Counted from the stretch's first letter, positions 1 through 9,637 are shown. The stretch is 64,000 bases of DNA from Shewanella denitrificans OS217 (GCF_000013765.1 NC_007954.1:1178001-1242000); one strand, 5' to 3'. The notes: generated by a model from the letters alone, not told the origin. Program-made: numbers and translations.

Positions 1-1
1 T

Positions 2-319
2 GGCATTAATGATTTCAAACAAATTGTCGGTAAGCCCTTTGATAAATCAGCGTGGGTATCTTTGCCTCAATTTTTATTTATGGGTAAGAATGACACTAAT
101 GATGCCGTTGAATATGATGATGCGTATTCAGATAGCGAGAGGAAAACGATTCATTCGGTGTTAGGTCATCAAATGCAGCCTGAACGTTGGATTAAATGCC
201 AGGACATCTATATAAAAAGTAATGTGAATGTCGTTTTTCATACATATAAAAGTATTGGACATGAAACCAACTTGAAAATTCATAATGATATTCTTAACTT
301 TGTGAAACAGAACATCTAA
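2..319 (+). CDS. C-terminal part of an alpha/beta hydrolase-like protein (5' end outside the window)
   Basis: The frame is open from base 2 to a TAA at 317-319 and gives about 105 residues with no start of its own, so the gene begins before the window. The segment PQFLFMGKNDTND followed by YDD resembles the C-terminal acid-loop region of alpha/beta hydrolases related to poly(3-hydroxybutyrate) depolymerases. A late IGHE motif would supply the catalytic histidine, and the aspartates of NDTND are candidate acid residues. The nucleophile elbow is not in the window, so the activity cannot be checked. No signal peptide or partner gene can be seen. The family assignment is an inference from a partial sequence. 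Confidence 0.55.
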   Translation, partial: GINDFKQIVGKPFDKSAWVSLPQFLFMGKNDTNDAVEYDDAYSDSERKTIHSVLGHQMQPERWIKCQDIYIKSNVNVVFHTYKSIGHETNLKIHNDILNFVKQNI

Positions 320-433
320 ATAATGATCATGGTAAACCTGTATACAGGAGTTTCAGTGACACATTGAGGGGCTGCCAGCTATCCTGACACAGGGGGTATC
401 CTAGCCTAAGATGGTTAAATCATTAGAGTAAAG

Positions 434-707
434 TTGTTATACCAATCACATTAATTATGTGATCTATCAGAGCGCCTCAAGCTTTTCAATTCAAGGCGCA
501 TTAATGCAGTAAGGGTTATACCCTTTCAAATTAATGCAACGATGAAGAGGAACGCTTGAGACGCTCCCAAGGGGCGGGTTTCAAAGGGGATTTCTCTGCG
601 TTGAAGACTTTTGACATAGCACCACTATGCCTTCAAGCCTGTGCCTTGATTAATCCCCTTTGAATTCCCGCTGAATGACCAGATAATTAATACGATTGGT
701 ATTACAA
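434..707. mobile_element. MITE-like element with about 28-bp terminal inverted repeats
   Basis: The left end reads TTGTTATACCAATC and the right end, read on the other strand, TTGTAATACCAATC. The similarity continues inward through an ATTAATTAT core, giving imperfect inverted repeats of roughly 28 bp. An inner pair (AAAGGGGATT near 576 and AATCCCCTTT near 652) makes a second nested arm. There is no transposase or credible ORF inside the 274 bp, so the element would have to be moved in trans. Similar TACCAATC-ended short elements are scattered in Shewanella, Vibrio and Pseudoalteromonas genomes. It fills most of the gene-free stretch 320-777. Confidence 0.7.
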
Positions 708-777
708 GGTATTTAATGCTAGTTGCACCGAGAGCCACTTAGGTTTCGGTGCAACCGTGGGGCATAGGCAGCCTTTA

Positions 778-2223
778 TTACAACTCAGTCCAGGCCATTG
801 TCCAAGAGGTGCCGACCCCTGGCTCAAATGCTGTTGCCGCGGTTGTCCATTGCCTGCAATAGCCGCTGTAGGGGAAAGGTTTGCATTGATAGATTTTCCC
901 CGTCTTGGGTTGCAATACTGTGGTACCAGCCACATAGTCTTGTAATCCTTGCGGAAACACAAAGTCAGCCTCGGGTTCTGGTTGTTTATCCTTTAGGAAT
1001 ACATCGAAATTTTGCTGAATAATATCCCCTTGTCGAGGCTCACCTTTCACCTGTAAATGATAATGGCCAACCTTGGGATTAATGACATCCAGTAGGAAAC
1101 TTGCACTAGTATTATTCACCGCCTGTTCAACAAAGCCCGCAGCGGTGCCATCATGGCTGAATAAATAACCAGACACTTGCATCTCTGTATTGGTGGTCAC
1201 ATCGAAACGGACTTGAGCCTTAGCATCGATAATTTGAACATCTTGGGTAAGGGAGCTTACTTCTAGTTGATTATCCGGTGCAGGGGCCAGTTGAAAGCCT
1301 ATTTCAACGGTTTCTATGTCTGAGTCTATCAAGGTAAAAATATCATTTTTGCCGTAAACAGGCACTATGTCGCCAGCGGTATTTTTTTGTCCGGCGCTAA
1401 GCTGTACTTGCTGAGAATTAATGGCGCTAGCGAGCAGGAAGGGCCAATTTTGTTTATTGCCTTGAGTCGCGTCACTAATGGTGATTAAGGTTTGTTTAGC
1501 CGTTTGCTCACCATGAGCATCAAACACCCGGGTCATGACCTTGTCACCAGGCTTAAGATCCAGCGATGGATTAATATCGCCAACATCTCGCCATTCTTGG
1601 GGCTCCGCGGGATCGGAGCCTAAGTTAACGTCGATAGCATTGTAGAAACTATTGCTGGTATCGCCTACTTCCCACAGGGCTAGAATGACATGGTAACCAC
1701 CGCGACCTTCAGGGACATAACAGTCATGGGTCACTAATTTAGCGGGTTGCACCATACCACCGTCGACCACACAAAAAGGGGCTAAGTCGAAACTTGCGCG
1801 GCTCAAAGCTTGGTGTTGATCCCAGTCTTGGCGGGTTAAATAATAACGCCAGTTGCGGGTGACATGGTTCGCGGTAAACTGCCAAGTCAATTTATTCCAC
1901 CCTGCTGTCATATCTGTCTTTGACCAACGGCTGGGACTCTGAATATCTAGAGGGGAAAACGCCCCATTAGCTGCGCTCGCTAACTGACCATCGGCAGGGC
2001 CATATTCAGGGAAGCCTGAAGGTCCTTCAACGCTTTGTGGCTCCCATTGAACCGCACCACAGTTAGTATTGCTGCCCGTTTTACAAGCGTATGAGCGTGA
2101 TTCTGGCGACAGCACATAACCATGTGCCTCAACCGAAGTACTCACAAAAGCATGCCCCGCGAGCAGGGATGCAACCACAATGTTCAATTTAGACACATGG
2201 GGGGAAACGGTAGAATTTGCCAC
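778..2223 (-). CDS. gbpA: GbpA-like chitin-binding protein, AA10 lytic polysaccharide monooxygenase
   Basis: A secreted copper enzyme predicted to cleave chitin oxidatively and bind chitinous surfaces. A signal peptide ends in SVEA, so the mature protein starts with His34 of the precursor (HGYVLSPESRS). With His120 (TANHVTRNW) this forms the copper-binding histidine brace of AA10 enzymes. The catalytic domain spans about residues 34-205, two GbpA-type linker domains follow to about residue 415, and the last 60 residues, with aromatic and Cys-rich PFPYSGYCRQW, look like a CBM73/CBM5-type chitin-binding module. The GTG start is supported by AAAGGAGT upstream. At 481 residues it is close to Vibrio cholerae GbpA. 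It is monocistronic, with the MITE just downstream. Confidence 0.93.
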   Translation of the reverse strand: MANSTVSPHVSKLNIVVASLLAGHAFVSTSVEAHGYVLSPESRSYACKTGSNTNCGAVQWEPQSVEGPSGFPEYGPADGQLASAANGAFSPLDIQSPSRWSKTDMTAGWNKLTWQFTANHVTRNWRYYLTRQDWDQHQALSRASFDLAPFCVVDGGMVQPAKLVTHDCYVPEGRGGYHVILALWEVGDTSNSFYNAIDVNLGSDPAEPQEWRDVGDINPSLDLKPGDKVMTRVFDAHGEQTAKQTLITISDATQGNKQNWPFLLASAINSQQVQLSAGQKNTAGDIVPVYGKNDIFTLIDSDIETVEIGFQLAPAPDNQLEVSSLTQDVQIIDAKAQVRFDVTTNTEMQVSGYLFSHDGTAAGFVEQAVNNTSASFLLDVINPKVGHYHLQVKGEPRQGDIIQQNFDVFLKDKQPEPEADFVFPQGLQDYVAGTTVLQPKTGKIYQCKPFPYSGYCRQWTTAATAFEPGVGTSWTMAWTEL

Positions 2224-2645
2224 TTTAATACACTCCTTTGGTTATCTAACTTCAAAAATCCATTGATTAACATGGGAAAGACACAGCCTGATTTGTCAAT
2301 GAGTTTGCTAAACTGGATTAAGCTTGTCTTTGGCCTTCAATGTTACAGGTATGTGACATTGGCAGGCAGTTTAATAAAACTAGCAGTGAAAGACAGCGCT
2401 GTCAAAATTGTAAAGCCAATAAAATTCAGCTATTTGTGTTCATTGAGTTTTTAGGGGGAAAAGCTGAGAGTAGGAGGCAAAAATGCATCGCTAAATAATA
2501 CCATTGGTATTAGCGTAAAGATAAAATAGGCTCGCTTTGAAACGAGCTTATATTCCATGGCAAGCATGTATGGGCCGTAGAGACGAGTTGTACTCGGCAG
2601 ACATGATTTTTAGGTTAATGAATGCTAAGCATCACTTTATCCCCG
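2224..2645. other. Gene-free spacer between gbpA and ytjB
   Basis: This stretch holds the gbpA promoter region on the minus strand and the 3' flank of ytjB. No credible gene is present. Two small inverted repeats are visible: a near-palindrome AATACCATTGGTATT around 2498-2512, and GCTCG...CGAGC around 2532-2547, which may act as a weak terminator for the minus-strand ytjB transcript. Confidence 0.5.
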
Positions 2646-3242
2646 TTATTTCAAGCTTTTCCTGGGTTTCTTCACTCTGGGCTTGATGGCATTGAGGCGG
2701 TCGAATTCGGCGCGTTTAAATGACATGGACTTTGACAGCAGCAGGCCGATGATCCCTGCGACAATTAACATAATCTGTTGTAATTGCATATTTTCTTCAT
2801 GAAGTATCTTTATCTCGTCGAAGAAAATGTTAGGATTTAATCTGACCTCCACATAACCAAGATTATTGTCCCCTTGGGTGACGTTTTCTATGAGAGGGGC
2901 ATAAGGCTTGAGCAATTCCTCAAGCTCTTTTGAGTCAGGATCTAGCTTTTCGCTGCTGACGCTCTGGGCGAAGGCAAGGCGGTTACCGCTAGAGTCATAG
3001 ATATTGACTGACATTATCTTAGGATCTGTCACTAAGGTATTGGCGAGCCACTCAATCTGCTGAGTATTTTTCAGATACATGGCCGGCGCCGCACCATTGG
3101 CGGCTTGTTGGGCCAGTAGTCTTGCCATGACTTTAGTTTGCGAGTTTAGCAATTGGTTGCCATTGATTAGGCTAGATTGCCACAGGTGCACTAGGCCGAA
3201 AATCAGTCCGACGGCAACGCATACTTGAATGAGTCTGGTCAT
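2646..3242 (-). CDS. ytjB: YtjB/AhpA family inner-membrane protein
   Basis: A small membrane protein with an N-terminal transmembrane helix (about residues 6-22), a periplasmic part containing NIYDSSGNRLAFAQ and YVEVRLNP, a second hydrophobic helix at about residues 150-170 and a very basic tail. Its position divergent from serB is the conserved arrangement of ytjB in enterobacteria and Shewanella. I chose the ATG at 3242 because AAAAGG stands at normal spacing before it, while a GTG 36 bases upstream has no ribosome site. The periplasmic part resembles a small sensor domain, but no signalling output domain is present. The biochemical function of the family is poorly defined. Confidence 0.8.
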   Translation of the reverse strand: MTRLIQVCVAVGLIFGLVHLWQSSLINGNQLLNSQTKVMARLLAQQAANGAAPAMYLKNTQQIEWLANTLVTDPKIMSVNIYDSSGNRLAFAQSVSSEKLDPDSKELEELLKPYAPLIENVTQGDNNLGYVEVRLNPNIFFDEIKILHEENMQLQQIMLIVAGIIGLLLSKSMSFKRAEFDRLNAIKPRVKKPRKSLK

Positions 3243-3424
3243 CTTGTGCCTTTTTTTAAGGCCTTTAGCAAAAATCACTTTAATGTTTTCTCATTTTTCT
3301 GTTTAATTCATACTAATCGAATTGAAAAAGACTGATAGTTGTTTTATTTAACTATCAAGCAGCTATAGCGCTTTAGTCATTTTAATTCATCACATTTGTA
3401 GCATCAATACGGGAAATATAATCC

Positions 3425-4471
3425 ATGGAAACCGCAGTCGTTCAGCCTTTAACTTGGTTTCTAGGAGATGATGTCTCTGTCGTTATGCTGGATAGCGCAG
3501 CGGCGGATACCTATAGTAACCCTGACGATAAATCCAGCGAAACTCATCTCAATGATGGGGCCAAGGTGTACCAATATCAAGAGAGCGCCTACCTAACTGA
3601 AATCGCCGCGGCCTTCCCAATACGTATTCGAGTTCTTTTTGAGCGAGAGGTTCAAACTCAGATTAAACACTGGCTTAGTAAGCTGTCCGCTCCCTTTGCT
3701 ATCTGCATATTGTCTCGTGAAAACAGCCTAGTTGGCCTTGAAATAGCGGCCAAGCATAGCCTAGGCGCTGAAATTAGGCAATTTCCATCGCTGAGGGGGG
3801 GCGAGCTGATAGAAATACAGCAGCCGTTACCGCGTTTAACCACCCCAGGGTTATTGGTGATGGACATGGACTCAACGGCCATTGAAATAGAATGTATCGA
3901 TGAACTTGCGGCATTGGCAGGGGTGGGTGAAGAGGTGGCTGCGGTCACCGAACTTGCCATGCAAGGTGAGCTGGATTTTGAACAAAGTTTACGCCAGCGG
4001 GTGGCTAAACTTAAGGGGGCACCAGCGAGCATCATAGACGATTTGTGCATTAACTTGCCGCTAATGCCAGGTCTTGAGGTCATGATAGCCGAGCTTAAGT
4101 CTCATGGCTGGCACTTAGTGCTGGCCTCAGGAGGCTTTAGCCATTTTGTTGAATATCTCAAAGATAAGCTGGCGCTTGACGCCGCTTACGCTAATCAATT
4201 GGTGATAGTAAACGGCGTGCTGCAAGGGGAGGTTATAGGTACTGTGGTTGATGCTGAATTTAAGGCTAAGGTATTGAGTGAATGCGCCCACAAGTGGCAT
4301 ATTCCAGCGGGTCAAAACTTGGCCATTGGTGACGGTGCCAACGATATTCCCATGATACAAGCGGCTGACTTTGGCATTGCCTTTCACGGCAAGGAAAAAT
4401 TGATTAACGCTGCTGATGCGGCGGTGAGCCAATTAGACTTGAGGGCGCTGGTCTTTTTGTTGCAAGCATAA
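3425..4471 (+). CDS. serB: Phosphoserine phosphatase
   Basis: Catalyses the last step of serine synthesis, O-phosphoserine to serine plus phosphate. It is a HAD-family hydrolase with the nucleophile motif DMDSTAIEIECIDELA (first Asp is the nucleophile, second the general acid), a middle ASGGFSHF segment with the phosphate-binding Ser/Gly, and the metal-binding GDGANDIPM motif near the C-terminus. The N-terminal 130 residues are the less conserved extension found in long gammaproteobacterial SerB proteins. At 348 residues it is slightly longer than E. coli SerB (322). It is divergent from ytjB. The last five codons (Leu-Leu-Gln-Ala-stop) are themselves the first unit of a 15-bp tandem repeat that continues past the stop. 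Confidence 0.95.
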   Translation: METAVVQPLTWFLGDDVSVVMLDSAAADTYSNPDDKSSETHLNDGAKVYQYQESAYLTEIAAAFPIRIRVLFEREVQTQIKHWLSKLSAPFAICILSRENSLVGLEIAAKHSLGAEIRQFPSLRGGELIEIQQPLPRLTTPGLLVMDMDSTAIEIECIDELAALAGVGEEVAAVTELAMQGELDFEQSLRQRVAKLKGAPASIIDDLCINLPLMPGLEVMIAELKSHGWHLVLASGGFSHFVEYLKDKLALDAAYANQLVIVNGVLQGEVIGTVVDAEFKAKVLSECAHKWHIPAGQNLAIGDGANDIPMIQAADFGIAFHGKEKLINAADAAVSQLDLRALVFLLQA

Positions 4472-4561
4472 TTGTTACAAGCTTAGCTGTTACAAGCCTA
4501 GTTATTACAGCTTGAGCCATTACAGCTTGAGTGATTCAAACCTTGTTATTTCAAACGCTAT
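4457..4561 (+). repeat. Seven degenerate 15-bp tandem repeats starting inside the serB stop region
   Basis: Units of exactly 15 bp run in register from 4457. The first, TTGTTGCAAGCATAA, is the end of serB with its stop codon. The second is TTGTTACAAGCTTAG, and the next two drift to CTGTTACAAGCCTAG and TTATTACAGCTTGAG. Three more diverged units follow. The nearly intact early units and progressively altered later ones suggest repeated local duplication of the gene's terminal codons. Confidence 0.8.
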
Positions 4562-4690
4562 TTTTTAAATGGATTAAAACCGCATTTAGGTTAAGTTAAA
4601 CGTTTGCTTAGGTTTTTTACTCTAAATGCTTGTGTTTATCCTTCGCCGAGATTAGTTTAGCCTTATGTTTATTTAGATGACGCGACGATC

Positions 4691-5617
4691 TTGACTAGCT
4701 CAAATGTGAACCCGAAAGCCATATCTCAGCAATCTCTGTTTATTCCTTATCGAGGAGGGCAGCTGCATTTACGTCATATCGCCCCCAAAGCTCAGCACAC
4801 TAATAATACGCCTATTCTGATGCTCCATGGCGCCATGTCCAATGGGCGGGTGTTTTACAGTGACTCGGGTCGAGGCCTAGGTTGCTTTATGGCGGCGGCA
4901 GGTTTTGATGTGTATGTGCTGGATACCGCCGGACGTGGCCTGAGTGGACCTAGAGTTTCTAGAGGCTTTGAATTGGGTCAAGGCGAGGTTATTCGTGAGC
5001 AATTGCCTTTAGTCCATGATTATATTCTCTCTCGCCACCCCTTAGTGGATAAAGTGCATTGGTGTGGTCACTCTTGGGGCGGGGTCTTAATGGCCAGCGC
5101 CTTAGTACGCCATCGGGATTTACAACAAAGTGTGGCCTCCCTGCTGACCTTTGGGACTAAACGCACCATTAAAATTCGCTCGGTTCGCAAGTGGCTAATG
5201 GTGGATCTCTTCTGGAATCGTGTCGCCCCCGCGCTGAGTTTTTTTCAGGGCTATCTTGCCGCCGATAAACTGGGGCTTGGGATGGATAACGAAAGCCGCG
5301 CCTCGTTATTGCAAAGCATCGACTGGGTGAGGGGAGATTGGGTCGATCATGATGACGGTTTTGATTATGCTAAAGCCGCCAATAAAACCCTGTGGCCTAA
5401 GACCTGGTTTATTGCAGGTCATAAGGATAAAGTGCTTGGCAATCCCAGTGATGTGAAAGACATGTTGGTCGAATGCGGCATGAATTCCCCTAAATACACT
5501 CTACTTGCCAAGGAAAGCGGCTATTTATACGATTATGGCCATGCGGACATGTTGACTCACGGGCAGGCGGTGGACGATCATTTCCCGCAAATTGCTCACT
5601 GGTATCAAGAGGCTTAG
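4691..5617 (+). CDS. Alpha/beta hydrolase
   Basis: A 308-residue alpha/beta-hydrolase-fold protein. The oxyanion-hole motif MLHGAMSN lies near residue 44, the nucleophile elbow is GHSWGG near residue 125, an acidic loop with AGHKDKV is near residue 243, and the catalytic histidine is probably in DYGHADMLTHG near residue 278. There is no signal peptide, so it is likely cytoplasmic. The start is TTG, the first usable codon in frame and without a strong ribosome site, so the N-terminus is uncertain. The substrate cannot be read from the sequence; lipases, esterases and lactonases share this fold. The gene stands alone between serB and the convergent PilZ gene. Two copies of GCYGAGTTCAG, 15 bp apart, follow the stop. 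Confidence 0.85.
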   Translation: MTSSNVNPKAISQQSLFIPYRGGQLHLRHIAPKAQHTNNTPILMLHGAMSNGRVFYSDSGRGLGCFMAAAGFDVYVLDTAGRGLSGPRVSRGFELGQGEVIREQLPLVHDYILSRHPLVDKVHWCGHSWGGVLMASALVRHRDLQQSVASLLTFGTKRTIKIRSVRKWLMVDLFWNRVAPALSFFQGYLAADKLGLGMDNESRASLLQSIDWVRGDWVDHDDGFDYAKAANKTLWPKTWFIAGHKDKVLGNPSDVKDMLVECGMNSPKYTLLAKESGYLYDYGHADMLTHGQAVDDHFPQIAHWYQEA

Positions 5618-5695
5618 GTTTAGACGCTGAGTTCAGTTAAGCCGAGTTCAGGGGAGAATGTCACAACACCTCTTGGAGTTATTCAAGAGGTGCAA

Positions 5696-8086
5696 TTACT
5701 GTTCTATAGTTAATTCAGGATAACGACACAAGACTTCTTGAGTGACATCCAGTAGCTCACCGACCCCTATGATGCTATTAAGTCTTTCCTCAAGCTGATG
5801 AGCTTTATGCTTAGCCTGAGAGGTAATATATTCAAGCTCGCGGCGTATATAAGATAAATCACTTTTCTCTGCTGCACCTATGTAGATACGTAGGGCGGTA
5901 AATTTTCCTGCTTTTTGCCCGCCACGAATAAATTGCAGCTGGGCTTCCTTGCTGATTAACTCGTCGAGGTGACGTGTGGTGAGGCTAATTGAGCCCCTGG
6001 CATGATGCTTCACTTGTATGAAGACTTCGAAGAAATTCAATCTGTGTTGATGCTTCATTTTCTTGCAGGGTTCAAGGTAATGTTGCTTAAATTGACCGTT
6101 TTCCAGCAACGGACCTAAGTTATACTGCAAGGTATTCTCTGTTCCAGCGGCAAACAAGTGACTGATGTCATCGACTTTAGTGCCTATGCCTAGGCAAGCT
6201 ATTTTTGCCGATTTGCTGGTTTTTTCAATAAAGAAAGGCACGCCCGCAAATTGGCGAGTTAACAGATTTTTCATCCCATCCGAAAGCTCTTTAAGGGCCC
6301 CATTAGGTTCTGATAATTGAGTCAGCTTGCCCTTATTTTGGGCAATAAGCTTATTCATAAACTCAACACCCACATGGGGGGTGTGGCCGAGTATGGCGCT
6401 TAAATGCAAATGTGTACCTTGGTAGCGTGTCTGAACCAGCTGATAATTAAGCTGATCTAACTGCACATTGCCTGCAATGGTTTGTAACTTAGGGAAACTA
6501 AGCTGCACAGCAGCAGGGCATGTGAAGTCAATTTTGTCATCGAGTTTGATTTGCAAACCACGGCTTGATATATCACAACTTATGCCGCTGGCTTTTTTAT
6601 CCCCTTGGCTGATATCTACGCTGGATTTAAAGCTGTACCTGGCTTCATGACGACGTTCGCTAAAAGGCATAGACAAGCGTTTAACACTGTTATTCTTTAC
6701 TTTAGCTTGGGCAAAGGCTTTGAGATCGTTGACATCATTGTAATAAACCCAAGCCTGATAATGCTCTTTAATACTGGGATTAGTGACATCCTGTAATTGC
6801 AGTACATGGGTCATCTGCTTAAGTTCTTGCTCGGTATCGGCAGAGTAAAGCGGGTCATCACCTTGTAAGGTTGAACTTTTATAATGCTGCTGATGATCGA
6901 TTTGATGCAGGTTTAATTTAAACACTCGCCAGCTGTCTTTTTTGGCTCCAAATCCAAAGAACAAGGCTTGAGTTTGGGTTTGGATAAGCTCGGCAAGGCT
7001 GGCTGAATAGAAATGAACTCGCCCATTTGCGTTGTGGGTAAAACAAAAGAATAATCTGTGATTAGGATCTTCTGCTTGATTGACTATTTTACTGAGTCGC
7101 ACCTCTGTGAGCATGGCGGATAATTGGCAATTTGCGTGTTCATCCTTAAAGAAGCTTTGGATCTCAGCGTTGCCCACATTGAGTAGCTCATGACTGATTT
7201 GATACTGCTGTTGCTCTAAGGTCAAATACAGAGGCAAATGCTTAAATAAAGGTAAATAATGACGCTCAAATCCAAGGCCTGTGGCTGTAACAAACACATC
7301 GTTGACATCTAACTTGTAGCGATATTTATAACTGTCAATAAGCTCATGGATGAGTTTGTCCAATGATTCAGCATTGCCTAGTCGCTTGAGCCTGATGATG
7401 GTGTCTTTACTATTGTGTTGTAAATCTACAACTTTATATTCGACACCAAGTTGTAATTCTTCAAAGTACTCATCTTCATTCAGCGCGCTGAGTTTAACGA
7501 TTAATGGTCTGTCAGTGTCAATGACTTGGTTGACATCGAGTTTAATACGAGCGCCGCTGACGGACAGGTCTAAGGTGGTACCACTAAATTCACTGATCCC
7601 CTGTTGCAGCATTCTCACCTTGATGCTGTAATTCATTCGCTCTTCGGTGCGGCTGAAATAATTGCCAAGCACCACAGCGGGTACCACAAACTCATTCACA
7701 TCCTGCGTGCCTGACTGTGCCTTTGACTGCAAAAATTGCTGCTTATACAAATACTTTTTGTGGGCTTTTATGACATGTTCATACACACCTAAGGTGTACT
7801 TGTTGCGGTACAGTGGCAAAGCTTGCAGTAGAGCATTTTGAGCGGGTTCATCGAGAAAGTGAGTCACGCCACCAAGGGAGATTTCTTGGCATTCGAGTTC
7901 TGACTTACCACGCATGTCGATGATTCGCGTGCAAATTCCTGCCAGCCGATTGAGCTCCATCTTAATCAGAAAGCGGGTGGAATTGGACTCATCGGCGGTT
8001 AATTGGGTAAAAATCTCCTGGAAATCAGGTTCCATTAACAGCGGCTTGAGTTGCTCAATTAGAGCATTGTGGTTGTCTAAACTCAT
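5696..8086 (-). CDS. Large protein with two PilZ domains
   Basis: A cytoplasmic protein of 796 residues with two recognisable PilZ modules, the c-di-GMP-binding domain. The first, around residues 145-270, has an Arg-rich segment (RTEERMNYSIKVR) followed by LDLSVSGARI. The second, around residues 470-590, has ERRHEAR followed by CDISSRGLQI; both show the D-x-S-x-x-G element. The flanking regions match no domain I recognise. I chose the ATG at 8086 rather than a TTG 54 bases upstream because the residues after it (MSLDNHNALIEQL) look like a natural start; neither has a strong ribosome site. It is divergent from radA. The role is probably as a c-di-GMP effector acting on surface or motility functions, which is inference. 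Confidence 0.85.
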   Translation of the reverse strand: MSLDNHNALIEQLKPLLMEPDFQEIFTQLTADESNSTRFLIKMELNRLAGICTRIIDMRGKSELECQEISLGGVTHFLDEPAQNALLQALPLYRNKYTLGVYEHVIKAHKKYLYKQQFLQSKAQSGTQDVNEFVVPAVVLGNYFSRTEERMNYSIKVRMLQQGISEFSGTTLDLSVSGARIKLDVNQVIDTDRPLIVKLSALNEDEYFEELQLGVEYKVVDLQHNSKDTIIRLKRLGNAESLDKLIHELIDSYKYRYKLDVNDVFVTATGLGFERHYLPLFKHLPLYLTLEQQQYQISHELLNVGNAEIQSFFKDEHANCQLSAMLTEVRLSKIVNQAEDPNHRLFFCFTHNANGRVHFYSASLAELIQTQTQALFFGFGAKKDSWRVFKLNLHQIDHQQHYKSSTLQGDDPLYSADTEQELKQMTHVLQLQDVTNPSIKEHYQAWVYYNDVNDLKAFAQAKVKNNSVKRLSMPFSERRHEARYSFKSSVDISQGDKKASGISCDISSRGLQIKLDDKIDFTCPAAVQLSFPKLQTIAGNVQLDQLNYQLVQTRYQGTHLHLSAILGHTPHVGVEFMNKLIAQNKGKLTQLSEPNGALKELSDGMKNLLTRQFAGVPFFIEKTSKSAKIACLGIGTKVDDISHLFAAGTENTLQYNLGPLLENGQFKQHYLEPCKKMKHQHRLNFFEVFIQVKHHARGSISLTTRHLDELISKEAQLQFIRGGQKAGKFTALRIYIGAAEKSDLSYIRRELEYITSQAKHKAHQLEERLNSIIGVGELLDVTQEVLCRYPELTIEQ

Positions 8087-8260
8087 TATGTTATCGTTTT
8101 TAATGCTTCTTGTGAGTCTGGCTGTTAATCTTATCGGCAAAAAACTGCTGGGCTTTATTGATTTTATACCTAAAGTATAAATTAAGCGTATTGATTATAC
8201 TGGTTTTCTTCTCAAGCCGCAGTGTGTTTCTGTCTTTCGTTTTTCATTTGGTTAAAGATT

Positions 8261-9637
8261 ATGGCTAAAAATAAGACGGCCTATGTGTGTAATGAATGTG
8301 GCCAAGATTTCCCTCGCTGGCAAGGGCAGTGCAACACTTGCCAAGCTTGGAACTGTATTACCGAAGTGCGTTTAGGCACAGGCACAAGTGCAACCCGTAC
8401 CCATCAGTTTGCCGGTTACGCAGGTGCGGCGGGGAGTGGGACTGCCAAAGTGCAGACCCTAGATAAAATTGATTTAAATGCACAACCACGAATAGCCAGC
8501 TCCTTTGCCGAACTGGATAGAGTGCTAGGCGGCGGGATAGTGCCTGGCAGCGCCATTTTGATTGGCGGCCATCCTGGGGCGGGTAAAAGTACCTTATTGC
8601 TGCAAACCTTGTGTCAACTGGCTCAAGTGATGCCTGCGCTTTATGTCACTGGAGAAGAGTCGTTGCAACAAGTCGCAATGCGGGCTCACAGGTTAGGATT
8701 GCCTACGGCAAATTTGAACATGCTATCTGAGACCAGTGTTGAGGCTATTTGCGATATCGCCCTGCAAGAAAAGCCCAAAGTTATAGTGATAGACTCCATT
8801 CAAGTGATGCACATGAGCGATGTGCAATCTTCCCCTGGCAGTGTGTCTCAGGTGCGTGAGTCGGCTTCTTATTTAACCCGTTTTGCGAAACAGCAAGGCA
8901 TAGCCATCATCATGGTGGGCCATGTGACCAAAGACGGTAGCCTAGCTGGCCCTAAAGTGTTGGAACACTGCATAGACTGCTCTGTGATGTTTGAAGGGGA
9001 TAGTGATAGCCGTTATCGCACGTTGCGCTCCCATAAAAACCGTTTTGGCGCCATCAATGAGCTTGGGGTGTTTGCCATGACGGAGCGAGGCCTTAAAGAA
9101 GTGGCCAATCCATCGGCGATTTTTCTGTCTCGCGGCGAAGAGGCGGCCTCGGGTTCTTTAGTCATGGTGGTATGGGAAGGCACCCGGCCCTTGCTGGTGG
9201 AATTACAGGTTTTAGTAGACAGCTCGGCCATGGCGAACCCAAGGCGAGTGGCTGTGGGTATGGATGCTAATCGCCTCGCCATGTTACTGGCTGTGATGCA
9301 CAGACACGGCGGGCTACAGATGTCCGATCAAGATGTGTTCGTTAACGTGGTCGGCGGGGTTAAGGTCTCTGAGACGAGCGCCGACTTAACCTTATTGCTG
9401 GCCATGGTATCAAGTTTTCGTGGTGAGATTTTACCCCGTGATTTAGTGGTGTTTGGTGAGGTGGGCTTATCTGGCGAAATACGGCCAGTGCCTAATGGAC
9501 AAGAAAGACTCATTGAAGCGGCTAAACACGGGTTTACCCGCGCCATAGTCCCTAAAGCCAATGTCCCTAAGAAGTCACCGCCTGGCATGCAGGTCATTGG
9601 AGTGAGTAAATTATCCCAAGCCTTAGAAGTGCTTTAA
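8261..9637 (+). CDS. radA: DNA repair protein RadA
   Basis: A RecA-like ATPase that promotes branch migration of recombination intermediates. Domains in order are an N-terminal C4 zinc finger (CNECGQDF...CNTCQ, residues about 10-27), a RecA-type core with Walker A GGHPGAGKST near residue 98 and VIVIDSIQV as Walker B, the RadA-specific KNRFG motif, and a C-terminal Lon-protease-like domain that lacks proteolytic function in this family. At 458 residues it matches E. coli RadA (460). The ATG at 8261 is chosen because it gives the standard MAKNKTAYVCNECG start; a longer reading from 8222 adds 13 atypical residues. A rho-independent terminator follows at 9677. Confidence 0.97.
   Translation: MAKNKTAYVCNECGQDFPRWQGQCNTCQAWNCITEVRLGTGTSATRTHQFAGYAGAAGSGTAKVQTLDKIDLNAQPRIASSFAELDRVLGGGIVPGSAILIGGHPGAGKSTLLLQTLCQLAQVMPALYVTGEESLQQVAMRAHRLGLPTANLNMLSETSVEAICDIALQEKPKVIVIDSIQVMHMSDVQSSPGSVSQVRESASYLTRFAKQQGIAIIMVGHVTKDGSLAGPKVLEHCIDCSVMFEGDSDSRYRTLRSHKNRFGAINELGVFAMTERGLKEVANPSAIFLSRGEEAASGSLVMVVWEGTRPLLVELQVLVDSSAMANPRRVAVGMDANRLAMLLAVMHRHGGLQMSDQDVFVNVVGGVKVSETSADLTLLLAMVSSFRGEILPRDLVVFGEVGLSGEIRPVPNGQERLIEAAKHGFTRAIVPKANVPKKSPPGMQVIGVSKLSQALEVL

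Noticed and set aside
2122..2454. Plus-strand frame of 110 codons upstream of gbpA
   Set aside because: It overlaps the gbpA start antisense, has no ribosome site and no recognisable protein character.
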